Source of the DNA: Labrys wisconsinensis
GTDB lineage: Bacteria; Pseudomonadota; Alphaproteobacteria; Rhizobiales; Labraceae
DNA: 64,000 nucleotides
NCBI RefSeq assembly: GCF_030814995.1
Contig: NZ_JAUSVX010000002.1
Span: 1-64,000 of the forward strand
Direction of reading: 5' to 3'
Shown here in pieces: positions 19,562-29,398 of the stretch. Both the position numbers and the translations under genes were made by a program. Positions within the stretch are counted from its first letter, which is position 1; each line of letters opens with the position of its first letter. Under the pieces are notes generated by a model. It saw only the letters and a list, made by a program, of their open reading frames with translations, did no database searches and had not been told where the DNA came from.

Positions 19562-20821
19562 ATGAGGCGCGTCGTCGTTACCGGTCTGGGCATGGTCACG
19601 CCGCTCGGCGGCGATGTCGCTTCGACATGGGCGAACATCCTTGCCTCCAAGAGCGGCATCGTGCGTATCGGCCGGTTCGATGTGGAGGATCTCGCCGCCA
19701 AGATCGCCGGGCTGCTGCCGGCCGGCGACGGCACGGACGGGACCTACAATCCCGACCAGTGGATGGAGCCGAAGGAGCAGCGCAAGGTCGACGACTTCAT
19801 CGTCTACGCCATGGCCGCGGCCACGCAGGCGCTGGACGACGCCGGCTGGCATCCCTCCTCCCGGGAGGACCAGATCGCCACGGGCGTGCTCATCGGCTCG
19901 GGCATCGGCGGGCTGCAAGGCATCGACGAGGCGGCGATCACGCTGCGGGACAGGGGCCCGCGGCGCATCTCGCCTTTCTTCATTCCCGGCCGGCTGATCA
20001 ACCTGGCCGGCGGCCAGGTGTCGATCCGCCACGGCCTCAAGGGCCCGAACCATGCCGTCGTCACCGCCTGCTCGACCGGCGCGCATGCGATCGGCGACGC
20101 CGCCCGCCTGATCCAGTACGGCGACGCCGACGTGATGGTCGCCGGCGGCACGGAATCGCCCGTCTGCCGGCTGGCGCTGGCCGGCTTCGCTGCCTGCCGG
20201 GCGCTCTCCACCGCCTATAACGACGAGCCGGCGCGGGCTTCGCGCCCCTATGATCGGGACCGCGACGGCTTCGTCATGGGCGAGGGGGCGGGCTGCGTGG
20301 TGCTCGAGGCCTACGAGCACGCCAAGGCACGCGGCGCGCGCATCTATGCCGAGGTGATCGGCTACGGCCTGTCGGGCGACGCCTACCACATCACGGCTCC
20401 CTCGGAGGACGGCGACGGCGCCTATCGCTGCATGCAGATGGCGGTGAAGCGGGCGGGGATTTCCGTTTCCGACATCGACTACATCAATGCCCACGGCACC
20501 TCGACCATGGCCGATACGATCGAGCTCGGCGCGGTCGAGCGCCTCCTGGGCAATGCGGCGGCGAACCTGTCGATGTCCTCGACCAAGTCGGCCACCGGGC
20601 ATCTCCTCGGCGCGGCCGGGGCCATCGAGGCGATCTTCTCGATCCTGGCCATTCGCGACGAGATCGCGCCGCCGACGCTCAATCTGGAGAATCCGGCGAT
20701 GGAGACGCCCGTCGATCTCGTGCCGCTGGTCGCCAGGAAGCGCAAGATCGACACGGTCCTGTCGAACTCCTTCGGCTTCGGCGGCACCAACGCCTCGCTG
20801 GTGCTGCGCCGGGTCGCCTGA
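19562..20821 (+). CDS. fabF: 3-oxoacyl-ACP synthase II
   Basis: Condensing enzyme that elongates acyl-ACP with malonyl-ACP; 419 residues. The catalytic triad is present: Cys 170 in TACSTGAHAIG, His 311 in NAHGTSTMAD and His 347 in SATGHLLGAAGA. The N terminus RRVVVTGLGMVTPLG is classical. The ATG at 19562 has CGGGAGG upstream. It follows acpP by 66 bases and precedes mltG. FabF-type enzymes also set membrane fluidity through cis-vaccenate synthesis in other bacteria; that role is not shown here. Confidence 0.97.
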   Translation: MRRVVVTGLGMVTPLGGDVASTWANILASKSGIVRIGRFDVEDLAAKIAGLLPAGDGTDGTYNPDQWMEPKEQRKVDDFIVYAMAAATQALDDAGWHPSSREDQIATGVLIGSGIGGLQGIDEAAITLRDRGPRRISPFFIPGRLINLAGGQVSIRHGLKGPNHAVVTACSTGAHAIGDAARLIQYGDADVMVAGGTESPVCRLALAGFAACRALSTAYNDEPARASRPYDRDRDGFVMGEGAGCVVLEAYEHAKARGARIYAEVIGYGLSGDAYHITAPSEDGDGAYRCMQMAVKRAGISVSDIDYINAHGTSTMADTIELGAVERLLGNAAANLSMSSTKSATGHLLGAAGAIEAIFSILAIRDEIAPPTLNLENPAMETPVDLVPLVARKRKIDTVLSNSFGFGGTNASLVLRRVA

Positions 20822-20824
20822 GGC

Positions 20825-20845
20825 CCGGCGGCGGCCATCCGCCGG
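20825..20845 (+). terminator. possible fabF terminator hairpin
   Basis: CCGGCGG (20825-20831) pairs with CCGCCGG (20839-20845) right after the fabF stop. A short T stretch follows about 10 bases later. The stem is only 7 bp, so termination is uncertain. Confidence 0.35.
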
Positions 20846-21052
20846 CGAAGCGGAATCTCTTTGACCGGACCCGGCTCCGATTCAAGAGACTCTGCTAATG
20901 TTTTGAGATCATGCGAGATTTCGAGCCCGCCCGCGGGTGGGGCACGGACGTCTCGCCGATGTGGACCGGATCGCCCGGCGCGATCCCTGACTCGGACTTT
21001 CGCCATATTCGGCGATCATGCCGGTTTTCGTTTGACGTGGTGTGAGGTTCCC

Positions 21053-22426
21053 ATGGCTGATGATCGCGACAGCGGATTCCAGGCCGGACGATCCCGCCCG
21101 TCCTTCGGCGGCCGCTCGACCCCGCGCAGCGCCCGCGCCGCGATCGAACCGGAGAGCGTGCCGCCGCCGCCGTCCCGTTCGGCGCGGGTGCGCAACCCCT
21201 GGGTCGTGTTCGGTCATTCCGTCATTTCCCTCCTGTTCCTGGTGGTGATCCTGGGCGGCGGGGCGCTCTTCCTCGGCACCCGCGCCATGGAGGCTCCCGG
21301 CCCGCTCGGCGAGGAGAAGACGGTGCTGATTCCGCGCGGCGCCGGCACGACCGACATCGCCGATGCCCTGGAGAAGGCCGGGGTGATCGACAGCCCGCTG
21401 TTCTTCGCCACGGCGACGCGGGTGCTGGGCATGGCGGACGGCCTGAAGGCGGGCGAGTACCTGTTCAAGCCGGGCGTGTCGATGCGCGGCGTGGTCGACA
21501 TCCTGACCGAAGGCAAGGGCATCCAGCATGCCGTCACCCTGCCCGAGGGCCTGACGAGCCAGATGATCGTCGATCGCCTGTCCCAGGACGATGTGCTGAC
21601 CGGCGACACCCCGCCGCCGCCGCCGGAGGGATCGGTGCTGCCGGACACCTACAAGTTCCAGCGCGGGACGACGCGGGCCCAGATCCTCTCCCGCATGGAG
21701 GCCGAGCAGCGCCGGGTGCTGGACGAAATCTGGAAGCAGCGCTCGCCCAACCTGCCGCTGAAGAGCCCGGCCGAGCTGGTGACGCTCGCCTCGATCGTCG
21801 AGAAGGAGACCGGGCTCGCCGACGAGCGGCCGCGCGTGGCGAGCGTGTTCATCAACCGCCTGCAGAAGAACATGCGCCTGCAGTCCGATCCGACCGTGAT
21901 CTACGGCATCGTCGGCGGCAAGGGCAAGCTCGACCGGCCGATCTCGCGCGCCGACCTCGACCAGTCCACACCCTACAACACCTACACGATCAACGGCCTG
22001 CCGCCGGGGCCGATCGGCAACCCCGGCCGCGCGGCCATGGAAGCTGTGGCCAACCCGTCGCAGACCAAGGATCTCTACTTCGTCGCCGACGGCACCGGCG
22101 GCCACGCCTTTGCCACGACGCTGGACGAGCACAACAAGAACGTGGCGCGCTGGCGCCAGTCGCAGCAGCAGGCCAATGCGCCCGCGCCGCCGCCGGCGGC
22201 GACGACGCCCGCCGCGCCGCCGCCGGCGCCCGATGCGGCTCCCCCGGCGGCGGCGCCCGCGCCGGCACCCGTTGCCGCCGACCCGGCCAATGCGCCACAG
22301 GACCTGCCGGCCCAGAACGGCAAGAAGCAGCGCACGTTCTCCGACCCGGTCGAGAACACCAAGAAGGACCCGCTGCTCAACAAGACCTTCGATCTCAACT
22401 CGCCGCAGAACGTCCCGAAGCTCTGA
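21053..22426 (+). CDS. mltG: endolytic murein transglycosylase MltG
   Basis: Inner-membrane lytic transglycosylase that cuts nascent peptidoglycan strands. It has 457 residues from the ATG at 21053, chosen because the upstream frame to 20861 lacks conservation. The N-terminal cytoplasmic part is disordered and basic, one membrane helix follows (VFGHSVISLLFLVVILGGGA), then the YceG domain with the catalytic Glu (about 250) in ASIVEKETGLADERPRVA and the conserved MRLQSDPTVIYGI and YNTYTINGLPPGPI. The C terminus (from about 375) is an Ala/Pro-rich extension, longer than in E. coli MltG, and probably disordered. The order fabF-mltG-yicC-gmk is common in Rhizobiales. Confidence 0.94.
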   Translation: MADDRDSGFQAGRSRPSFGGRSTPRSARAAIEPESVPPPPSRSARVRNPWVVFGHSVISLLFLVVILGGGALFLGTRAMEAPGPLGEEKTVLIPRGAGTTDIADALEKAGVIDSPLFFATATRVLGMADGLKAGEYLFKPGVSMRGVVDILTEGKGIQHAVTLPEGLTSQMIVDRLSQDDVLTGDTPPPPPEGSVLPDTYKFQRGTTRAQILSRMEAEQRRVLDEIWKQRSPNLPLKSPAELVTLASIVEKETGLADERPRVASVFINRLQKNMRLQSDPTVIYGIVGGKGKLDRPISRADLDQSTPYNTYTINGLPPGPIGNPGRAAMEAVANPSQTKDLYFVADGTGGHAFATTLDEHNKNVARWRQSQQQANAPAPPPAATTPAAPPPAPDAAPPAAAPAPAPVAADPANAPQDLPAQNGKKQRTFSDPVENTKKDPLLNKTFDLNSPQNVPKL

Positions 22427-22505
22427 CCCCGGGACCTTGCATCGGGCGGCTTGAGCGTCGCCGCCCGGACCACTATGGTCCGCTACCTCTTTCGTCCTCC
22501 TGTCG

Positions 22506-23405
22506 ATGAGCAGCCGCATGGCCGTTACGAGCATGACCGGGTTCGCGCGCTCCGATGGAGCGAGCGGGGCCAACCGCTGGTCCTGGGAAGTCAAGACCGT
22601 GAACGGCAAGGGGCTCGATATCCGCGTGCGCCTGCCGCCCGGCTTCGATGCGCTCGAGGCCCAAGCCCGTTCCGCCGCCGCTGCGGCCTTTGCCCGCGGC
22701 TCGTGCCAGGTCGGGCTGACGGTCAAGCGCGAGGTGTCGGCGGCGACGGTGCGGGTCAACCAGGCAGTGCTCGACGCCGTGCTGGAGGCGATGGCTCAGG
22801 CCTCCAAGCGGATCGACGCGGCAGCGCCGCGGCTCGACGGCCTCTTCGCCATCAAGGGCGTGCTCGAAACCGACGAGCCGGAGGAGACCGAGGCGGAGCG
22901 CGCGGTGCTGCATGCCGAAGTGCTGGTGGGCCTGCAGACGGCCCTCGAGGCCTGCGTGGCCATGCGCGTGGCCGAGGGCGAGGCGCTGGCCCGCGTGCTC
23001 CATCAGCGCATCGACGAGATCGAGGCGCTGAGGCTCGCAGCGGAGGCCAATCCGGCCCGCCAGCCCGCGGCGATCCGCGACAAGCTCGCCCAGCAGGTCA
23101 AGGTCCTGACCGAGGCCGCGCCGGCGCTCGATCCCGACCGGCTGCACCAGGAGGCGATCCTGCTGGCGGCCAAGGCCGACATCCGCGAGGAGCTCGACCG
23201 GCTGCACGCGCATGTCGCGGCGGCGCGCGACCTCCTGGCCAAGGGCGGGGCGATCGGACGGCGGCTCGACTTCCTGTCCCAGGAGTTCAACCGCGAGGTC
23301 AACACGCTCTGCTCCAAGGCCAACGACGTCAGCCTCACCTCGACCGGCCTGTCGCTCAAGGCCGTGGTCGAGCAGTTCCGTGAGCAGGTGCAGAACATCG
23401 AATGA
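22506..23405 (+). CDS. yicC: YicC-family endoribonuclease
   Basis: YicC/YloC family protein of 299 residues; members are endoribonucleases in RNA turnover. The N-terminal SMTGFARSDG is the family hallmark, followed by WEVKTVNGKGLDIRVRLPPG, and the C-terminal signature FLSQEFNREVNTLCSKANDV is complete. I report the ATG at 22506; an ATG four codons later (22518) is equally possible, since the conserved SMTGFA begins shortly after it. The last four bases overlap the start of gmk (ATGA), so the two are coupled, as in many bacteria. Confidence 0.93.
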   Translation: MSSRMAVTSMTGFARSDGASGANRWSWEVKTVNGKGLDIRVRLPPGFDALEAQARSAAAAAFARGSCQVGLTVKREVSAATVRVNQAVLDAVLEAMAQASKRIDAAAPRLDGLFAIKGVLETDEPEETEAERAVLHAEVLVGLQTALEACVAMRVAEGEALARVLHQRIDEIEALRLAAEANPARQPAAIRDKLAQQVKVLTEAAPALDPDRLHQEAILLAAKADIREELDRLHAHVAAARDLLAKGGAIGRRLDFLSQEFNREVNTLCSKANDVSLTSTGLSLKAVVEQFREQVQNIE

Positions 23406-24082
23406 CCGGGCTTCGAGCCGAGACAGCCGCCGGCCTGCCGCTGCAGCGCCGCGGCCTCATGCTGATCGTGTCCTCGCCGTCCGGGGCGGGCAAGACCACG
23501 TTGACGCGCCTGCTCCTGGCGGAGGACCGCGACATCGACTTGTCGATCTCGGTTACGACGCGGCCGAAGCGGCCGAGCGAGGTCAATCACGTCCATTATC
23601 ACTTCATCGCGGCCAGCGAGTTCGAGCGGATGCGCGACCAGCGCGAATTGCTGGAATCGGCCAAGGTCCACGGCAATTTCTACGGCACGCCGATCGGGCC
23701 GGTGGAGAAGGCGCTCGCCGCCGGGCGTGACGTGCTGTTCGACATCGATTGGCAGGGCACCGTCCAGATCTACGAGCGCATGCGCCCGGACATCGTCTCG
23801 GTGTTCGTGCTGCCGCCCTCGGCGGCGGAGCTCAAGGCGCGGCTGGAGCGGCGGGCCGAGAACACGGCCGAAGACATCGGCCATCGCCTGCAGAACGCCC
23901 GCGTCGAGATCGGGCACTGGTCGAAATATGACTATGTCCTGGTCAACAACGACCTCGACAGCACCTTTGTCCGGCTGAAGGCCATCCTCGATGCTGAGCG
24001 GCAGAAGCGCGCGGAGAAGGCGAGGGTGGCCGAGCTGATCGAGAGGCTGAAGGCGGATCTCGACGCCATGGCCGTGCCCTGA
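23402..24082 (+). CDS. gmk: guanylate kinase
   Basis: Converts GMP to GDP with ATP; 226 residues. The P-loop SSPSGAGKTT is at about 24-33, the GMP-binding segment is SVTTRPKRPSEVNHVHYHFI, and the lid region is LERRAENTAEDIGHRL. The start overlaps the yicC stop by four bases. An N-terminal extension of about 19 residues before the core LMLIVSSPSG is shared with other rhizobial guanylate kinases. The gene ends four bases before the convergent rsmA stop. Confidence 0.95.
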   Translation: MTGLRAETAAGLPLQRRGLMLIVSSPSGAGKTTLTRLLLAEDRDIDLSISVTTRPKRPSEVNHVHYHFIAASEFERMRDQRELLESAKVHGNFYGTPIGPVEKALAAGRDVLFDIDWQGTVQIYERMRPDIVSVFVLPPSAAELKARLERRAENTAEDIGHRLQNARVEIGHWSKYDYVLVNNDLDSTFVRLKAILDAERQKRAEKARVAELIERLKADLDAMAVP

Positions 24083-24086
24083 GGCG

Positions 24087-24932
24087 TCAGCCGCCGAGGC
24101 TGTTGGCGAGCCGGACGAAGCCTTCGACCGGCACTTCCTCGGCCCGCATCTCGGGCCTGAGGCCGCAGGCCTCGACCCACGCGGCGGCATCCGGGCGCAG
24201 CCCCTTCAGGCTCTGGCGCAGCATCTTGCGGCGCTGGCCGAAGGCGGCCTGGGCCGTGCGCTCGAGGTCGGCGGTGCGGCAGGCCAGCGGCAAGGGACGC
24301 GGGCGAAGATGCACGATCGAGGAGGTCACCTTCGGCGGCGGCACGAAGGCCGAGGGCGGCACGTCGAAGACGATCTGCGCCTCGCTGCGCCAGCCCGCCA
24401 GCACGCCGAGGCGGCCATAGGCATCGTCGCCGGCGCCGGCGACGATGCGCTCGGCCACTTCCTTCTGGAACATCAAGGTCATGCTCTCGAACCACGGCGG
24501 CCAGGGCTCGGTCTCGAGCCAGCCGACCAGCAGCGGCGTCGCCACGTTGTAGGGCAGGTTGGCGACGATGCGGACCGGGCCGCCGACGCCGGCGAGCAGG
24601 GCCGGCCAGTCCGCCGTGAGCGCGTCGGCGGCGTGGACGTCGAGGCGGCCGGGATAGCGCGCGGCGATCTCGGCCAGGGCGGGCAGGCAGCGCTCGTCGC
24701 GCTCGACGGCGACGACCCGTTCCGCGCCGCAGGCGAGCAGCGCCCGGGTCAGGCCGCCGGGGCCCGGCCCGACCTCCACCACCGTCACGCCGGCGAGGTC
24801 GCCGCCGGCCCGGGCGATCCGGGCGGTGAGGTTGAGGTCGAGCAGGAAGTTCTGGCCGAGAGACTTCTTCGCCATCAGCTGATGGCGGGCGATGACGTCG
24901 CGCAGCGGCGGCAGGTCGTCGATCTGGGCCAT
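24087..24932 (-). CDS. rsmA: 16S rRNA dimethyladenosine transferase
   Basis: Dimethylates two adjacent adenines near the 3' end of 16S rRNA (KsgA); 281 residues. The N-terminal [14 protein letters not shown], the SAM-binding [14 protein letters not shown] and the catalytic [11 protein letters not shown] are all present. The ATG at 24932 shares one base with the pdxA stop, so it is coupled to pdxA; a longer frame running into pdxA is not coding. It closes the lptF-lptG-lptD-pdxA-rsmA operon. Cytoplasmic, acts in late 30S assembly. Confidence 0.95.
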   Translation of the reverse strand: MAQIDDLPPLRDVIARHQLMAKKSLGQNFLLDLNLTARIARAGGDLAGVTVVEVGPGPGGLTRALLACGAERVVAVERDERCLPALAEIAARYPGRLDVHAADALTADWPALLAGVGGPVRIVANLPYNVATPLLVGWLETEPWPPWFESMTLMFQKEVAERIVAGAGDDAYGRLGVLAGWRSEAQIVFDVPPSAFVPPPKVTSSIVHLRPRPLPLACRTADLERTAQAAFGQRRKMLRQSLKGLRPDAAAWVEACGLRPEMRAEEVPVEGFVRLANSLGG

Positions 24933-25924
24933 CAGCGGCTCAACCGGTCGGCGAGCGTCAGGGCGGCAAGGAAGCTCGACGGATCGGCCCGTCCGGTGCC
25001 GGCGAGATCGAAGGCGGTGCCGTGGTCGGGCGAGGTCCGCACGAAGGGCAGGCCGAGGGTGACGTTCACCGCCTCGTCGAAGGCGAGCGCCTTGGCCGGC
25101 GCCAGCGCCTGGTCGTGGTACATGCACAGCGCCACATCGTAGCCCCGGCGCGCCCGGGCGTGGAACAGGGTATCGGCCGGCAGCGGGCCGCGGGCGTCGA
25201 TGCCGGCGCGCCGCAGCCGCTCCACGGCCGGCGCGACGATGCGGATGTCCTCCTCGCCCAGCGCCCCGCCCTCGCCGGCGTGCGGGTTGAGCCCGGCGAC
25301 GGCGAGGCGCGGCGAGGCGATGCCGAAGCGGGAGCGCAGGTCCGCGGCCGCGATGGTGCCGGTGCGGACGATCAGATCCTCGCTCAGGGCCGACGGCACG
25401 GCGGCGAGGGGGATGTGGACGGTGACGGGCACGACGGCGACGAGCTCGGACCAGATCATCATCACCGGCTCGGGCTCGCCGCCCCAATGGCGCTGCGCCA
25501 GCACGCCGAGATATTCGGTATGGCCGGGATGGGCGAAGCCGGCGCGGTAGAGCACCTCCTTCATGATCGGTGCGGTGACCAGGGCTCGGGCCAAGCCGTC
25601 GTGCACGGCGGCGACGCCGCGGTCGATGGCTTCGATCACCGCGGCGGCGGCCGCGACATCGGGCTGGCCGGGCTCGACCCGGGCGGCGTTGTCGAGCGGC
25701 ACCACCGGCAACGCGCGGGTGAAGGCAGTGGCCGCACCGGCCTCGTCCGTCGCCTCGATCGGCACATCGAGCCCGACCAGGCGGGCGCGCTCGCGCATCA
25801 GCGCCGGATCGGCCAGGAGGTAGAAGGGCAGGTCCGGCGTCCGCCGGCGCCAGGCCATCAGCGCGAGCTCCGGCCCGACGCCGGCCGGCTCGCCCATGGA
25901 AACGGCGATGGGAAGCCGGGACAT
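24932..25924 (-). CDS. pdxA: 4-hydroxythreonine-4-phosphate dehydrogenase
   Basis: NAD-dependent enzyme of pyridoxal-5'-phosphate synthesis; 330 residues. The family starts [17 protein letters not shown] and keeps [21 protein letters not shown] and [14 protein letters not shown], which carry the substrate and metal-binding residues. Its ATG at 25924 follows the lptD stop region directly, and its stop overlaps the rsmA start by one base. In many relatives surA lies between lptD and pdxA; here it does not. Confidence 0.95.
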   Translation of the reverse strand: MSRLPIAVSMGEPAGVGPELALMAWRRRTPDLPFYLLADPALMRERARLVGLDVPIEATDEAGAATAFTRALPVVPLDNAARVEPGQPDVAAAAAVIEAIDRGVAAVHDGLARALVTAPIMKEVLYRAGFAHPGHTEYLGVLAQRHWGGEPEPVMMIWSELVAVVPVTVHIPLAAVPSALSEDLIVRTGTIAAADLRSRFGIASPRLAVAGLNPHAGEGGALGEEDIRIVAPAVERLRRAGIDARGPLPADTLFHARARRGYDVALCMYHDQALAPAKALAFDEAVNVTLGLPFVRTSPDHGTAFDLAGTGRADPSSFLAALTLADRLSR

Positions 25925-25925
25925 G

Positions 25926-28310
25926 TCAGTACTTGGTGAAGCCGGTGTCCATGATCTTGTCGTTGAACTCCTGCGGGGTGCCTGTCTGCGTCAGCCCGCG
26001 CAGGTTGAGCTGGAGCTTCACCGACGTGTCGTACTTGTTGCTGACGTCGTCATAGGAATTGGCGAATTGCAGCCCGAGCGCGATGCACTCGTCGATATAG
26101 GTCAGCGCGACCGAACGCGAGGAGAAGCGCTTGCTGTCGATGTCGTATTCGGTGCCGAGGGATGCGAGCCAGTGGTCGGAGATCTTCGCGGAGATCTTGG
26201 CGCGGACGCCCTCGCGGTCTTCCAGGCCGAGGAGGGGCTGGGCGGCGATGCGCCCATAGCTGATGTCGGCCTTCAGCGGGCCGATCATGCTGATGGCGCT
26301 GACCTGCAGCTGCTTCATGGCCCAGTCGCTTTCGTCGAAGCGCGCGTTGCTGGTCAGGACCAAGTCCCGCATCGGCTGGATCTGCACGCGCGCGACGTAA
26401 TCGGCGACATTGGTGTCCAGACCCGATTCCAGGCCGACATTGGCCATGTCGGGCTCGTTGTAGGGATTGGTGCCGCCGAAGGAATAGGACTGGCCGAACA
26501 GGGCGTTGAAATAGGCCCCGCCATTGGTGGTGAGCGTGTACTGGACGCCGGCGTTGACGCGCGAGCCGTCCTCGAGGCGGTCGAAGCCCGAGGACTTGTC
26601 CCACTGGAACAGGTTGGTGTCGTCGTAGAGCAGGCTCTGCGAGTCCTCGTTCGGGAACTGACCGGTCTGCGCCGCCTTGGGACGCAGGATGACCTGGGCG
26701 ATGGGCTCGATCACCTGTGATCCCCAGCTCATCTGGGCGATGAAGGGATAGCGATATTCCAGGCCGATGGCCGGGACCGCGCGCGCGGCAAAGGCCTGGT
26801 CGGCGTCGATGAACTGGGTCGTGCCGCTGTCGAGCTGGGTCCAGCCGACATCCGCCCGGACATAGGCGAAGGGGGTCCATTGCTGGCCCAGCGGGTCGGT
26901 GAAGGTGCGCTTCCAATAGATATTGGCGGAGGCGCGCGTATAGGTGCCGTCGATGCCGCGCTGCACGCAATTGGCGCGCGTCGTTCCGGCGGCCGTGCCG
27001 TCGCAGGCGGCATCCGAGCCGTTGAGGATCTGGGCGAAGGCGGCCTGCGTCCGGGTGAGGCTGGTGAGGTTCAGGTTCCAGCCGAGCTCGCCGCCGAAGA
27101 CCGGATGATCGACGATATAGTCGTAGTCGATCACCGGCGCGACGATCGGCAGCTGCTTCTGCACGTCGCTCGACGTCAGGCCGTTGAAGTAATAGGACCG
27201 CGCCTCGAACCAGGACTTGTCGCCCTGGCCGATGAGGTACAGCGTCGAGGTGATGTCCGACTGGCGCCGGTCGAGATCGACGCTGTAGTCGTTGAGGTAG
27301 TATTTGTCGGACAGGAGCGTGACGTTCCAGCCCCATTTCCAGCGCTCGTTCAGCCAGAATTCGCCGACCGAGTTGATGGCGCCGCGGAAGTCGCGCTCCT
27401 TGCCTTCGTCGGAAAAGACGCCGGGATCCATCTGGTACACGCCGGAGGCGCTGATGGAATAGCTGCCGTTGAGCAGGCGCTGGCGCCACAGCGCCTCCAT
27501 CTCCGGGCCCTGGCGGGTGGTGAAGCCTGGGGTCAGCGTCAGGTCGTAATTCGGCGCCAGGTTGAAGAAATAGGGAACCTTCACGCCATAGCCGATGTCG
27601 GAGGAATAGATGTAGGACGGCGCCAGGACGCCCGACTTGCGCTTCACCGTCGGATCCGGGCTGGACATGTAGGGGAGATAGGCGATCGGCATGCCGAGGA
27701 ACTCGAAATGAGCATCCTCGAAATAGATCATCTTCTCCTGTTCGTTGTGGATGATCCGCACCGCCTTGATCTGCCACAGCGGCGGCTTTTCCGGGTGCTC
27801 CATGCAGGGCACGCAGGCGGTGTAGACGCCGTTCTGGAAGACCGTGACATTGCCGGCGGTGCGCTCGGAGCGGGTGGCGGCGAGATAGGTCTGATCCGTG
27901 GTGACCACCCGCAACGCATTGACGAAGCCGTCGTGGAAGTCCCTGGTGAGCTCCAGGGTGTCGGCATAGGTGATGGTGCCGTCGGCCTCGGTGACCTTGA
28001 CGTTGCCGGTGGCATGCACCCGGTCGGTCTTGCGGTCGTAGATCACCCGGTCCGCCTGCAAGGTGCGGCCATCATAATAGATCTGGACCTCGCCGACCGC
28101 GGTCACGTTGTCCTGGTCGTTGTCGTAGACCATCTCCTTGGCCTTGACGACCATGTTGGCATTCGGATCGTGCTGCTGGGTCAGGCCGGAGGTCAGGGCC
28201 GCCTGGGCCCAGGCGCTGCCGGAAGGCAGGCAGCACAGGGCCATGGCACCCGCCAGCAATGCGGCACGCAGTGCGATTCTCCTCGGCGGACGGGCGGCGA
28301 GGATACGCAT
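25926..28310 (-). CDS. lptD: LPS assembly outer membrane protein LptD
   Basis: Outer-membrane beta-barrel that, with LptE, inserts lipopolysaccharide into the outer leaflet; 794 residues. The signal peptide ends near residue 35 (GSAWA). An OstA/LptA-like jellyroll follows (MVVKAKEMVYDNDQDNVTAV, LQADRVIYDRKTDRVHATG), then a long barrel domain with regular aromatic-ended strands to the C terminus. Cys residues occur in VYTACVPCMEH and further on (ACDGTAAGTTRANC, ECIALG); in E. coli LptD two interdomain disulfides control assembly, and these are candidates for a similar role. The ATG overlaps the lptG stop by one base. Confidence 0.94.
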   Translation of the reverse strand: MRILAARPPRRIALRAALLAGAMALCCLPSGSAWAQAALTSGLTQQHDPNANMVVKAKEMVYDNDQDNVTAVGEVQIYYDGRTLQADRVIYDRKTDRVHATGNVKVTEADGTITYADTLELTRDFHDGFVNALRVVTTDQTYLAATRSERTAGNVTVFQNGVYTACVPCMEHPEKPPLWQIKAVRIIHNEQEKMIYFEDAHFEFLGMPIAYLPYMSSPDPTVKRKSGVLAPSYIYSSDIGYGVKVPYFFNLAPNYDLTLTPGFTTRQGPEMEALWRQRLLNGSYSISASGVYQMDPGVFSDEGKERDFRGAINSVGEFWLNERWKWGWNVTLLSDKYYLNDYSVDLDRRQSDITSTLYLIGQGDKSWFEARSYYFNGLTSSDVQKQLPIVAPVIDYDYIVDHPVFGGELGWNLNLTSLTRTQAAFAQILNGSDAACDGTAAGTTRANCVQRGIDGTYTRASANIYWKRTFTDPLGQQWTPFAYVRADVGWTQLDSGTTQFIDADQAFAARAVPAIGLEYRYPFIAQMSWGSQVIEPIAQVILRPKAAQTGQFPNEDSQSLLYDDTNLFQWDKSSGFDRLEDGSRVNAGVQYTLTTNGGAYFNALFGQSYSFGGTNPYNEPDMANVGLESGLDTNVADYVARVQIQPMRDLVLTSNARFDESDWAMKQLQVSAISMIGPLKADISYGRIAAQPLLGLEDREGVRAKISAKISDHWLASLGTEYDIDSKRFSSRSVALTYIDECIALGLQFANSYDDVSNKYDTSVKLQLNLRGLTQTGTPQEFNDKIMDTGFTKY

Positions 28311-29398
28311 CAGCCGTCTTCCTGGTTCAAGAGGATCGTGAAACCGATAAGCATGCTGACGATCGCTGGGCTCCAGGCGGCGGCCGACGTGTTGACGAGG
28401 CCGGCGGCACCCAGGTCCTCGGCAATTTTCGTGGCGACATAAAGCACGAAGCCGGCACCGACGCCACCCAGAACCATGAACCCCAGACCGCCGAACCGCA
28501 CGAAACGCAAGGACACCGTCGCCGCAATCAGAACCATCGCGACGAGCAGGGCCGGTCGCGCCAGAAGGGTTTGATAGTGCAGGCGGTATTCGTTGGTATC
28601 AAGGCCGGCTGCGGTGGCCAGGGCAATTGCCGAGGGGAGTCGCCAGAATGACACGGTGTCGGGCGAGGTGAAGGTCTGCAGCACCTGGGCGGCGGTCAGG
28701 TTGGTGGCCAGCACGTAGCTGTCATAGGCCGCCGGCTGGGTCTCGGGGCGCAGCACCCGCACGTCGTCGAGCGCCCAGGAGCCGTTCTGCAGCCGGGCCG
28801 TATGCGCCTCGATGCGTTCCTGGAAGCGGCCGTCATTGTCGAAGGTGAAGATGGTGACGCCCGTGAGCGTCAGCCCGCCCTCCAGGCTCGAGGCGGCGCG
28901 GATGACGGCCTGGCCGTCGATCGAGCGCTGGCGGATCCAGCGTTCCGAACCGGTGGCGACATTGGCGCTGCTCGAGTTGAAGACGGTGGCCTCCAGCGCG
29001 TCGCAGCGCGCCTTGAGGTCGGCGGAGAGCGGATTGAAGGCGATGGCGGCGAGGATGCCGAGCAGAGCCGCCAGGAGAACCGGCGGCATCAGGAACTGCC
29101 AGACCGACACGCCGGCCGCGCGCGCCACGATCAGCTCCAGCCGGCGCGACAGCGCGATGAAGCAGCCGATGGCGCCGAACAGCACCGCGAAGGGCAAGGT
29201 CTGCTCGGCGACCGACGGGGTGCGGAACAGCGAGATCAGGGCGATCGTGCCCGGGCCGACGCCGGTGATGTCGGAGGCGCGGCGCATGGTCTCGACGAAG
29301 TCGAGCACGAAGATCAGCGCGAACAGCACGGCGACGACGCCGAGCACCGACTTCAGGAATCGCCGGGAGATGTAGAGCCCGAGGGTGTGCCCGATCAT
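28310..29398 (-). CDS. lptG: LPS export ABC transporter permease LptG
   Basis: YjgP/YjgQ-family permease of the LptB2FG transporter that extracts LPS from the inner membrane; 362 residues. It has three N-terminal helices, a periplasmic beta-jellyroll (about residues 120-260) and three C-terminal helices (FGGLGFMVLGGVGAGFVLYV, SPAIVSMLIGFTILL). The ATG at 29398 overlaps the end of lptF by four bases; the longer upstream frame lies inside lptF and is not coding. The partner ATPase LptB is elsewhere. Confidence 0.93.
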   Translation of the reverse strand: MIGHTLGLYISRRFLKSVLGVVAVLFALIFVLDFVETMRRASDITGVGPGTIALISLFRTPSVAEQTLPFAVLFGAIGCFIALSRRLELIVARAAGVSVWQFLMPPVLLAALLGILAAIAFNPLSADLKARCDALEATVFNSSSANVATGSERWIRQRSIDGQAVIRAASSLEGGLTLTGVTIFTFDNDGRFQERIEAHTARLQNGSWALDDVRVLRPETQPAAYDSYVLATNLTAAQVLQTFTSPDTVSFWRLPSAIALATAAGLDTNEYRLHYQTLLARPALLVAMVLIAATVSLRFVRFGGLGFMVLGGVGAGFVLYVATKIAEDLGAAGLVNTSAAAWSPAIVSMLIGFTILLNQEDG

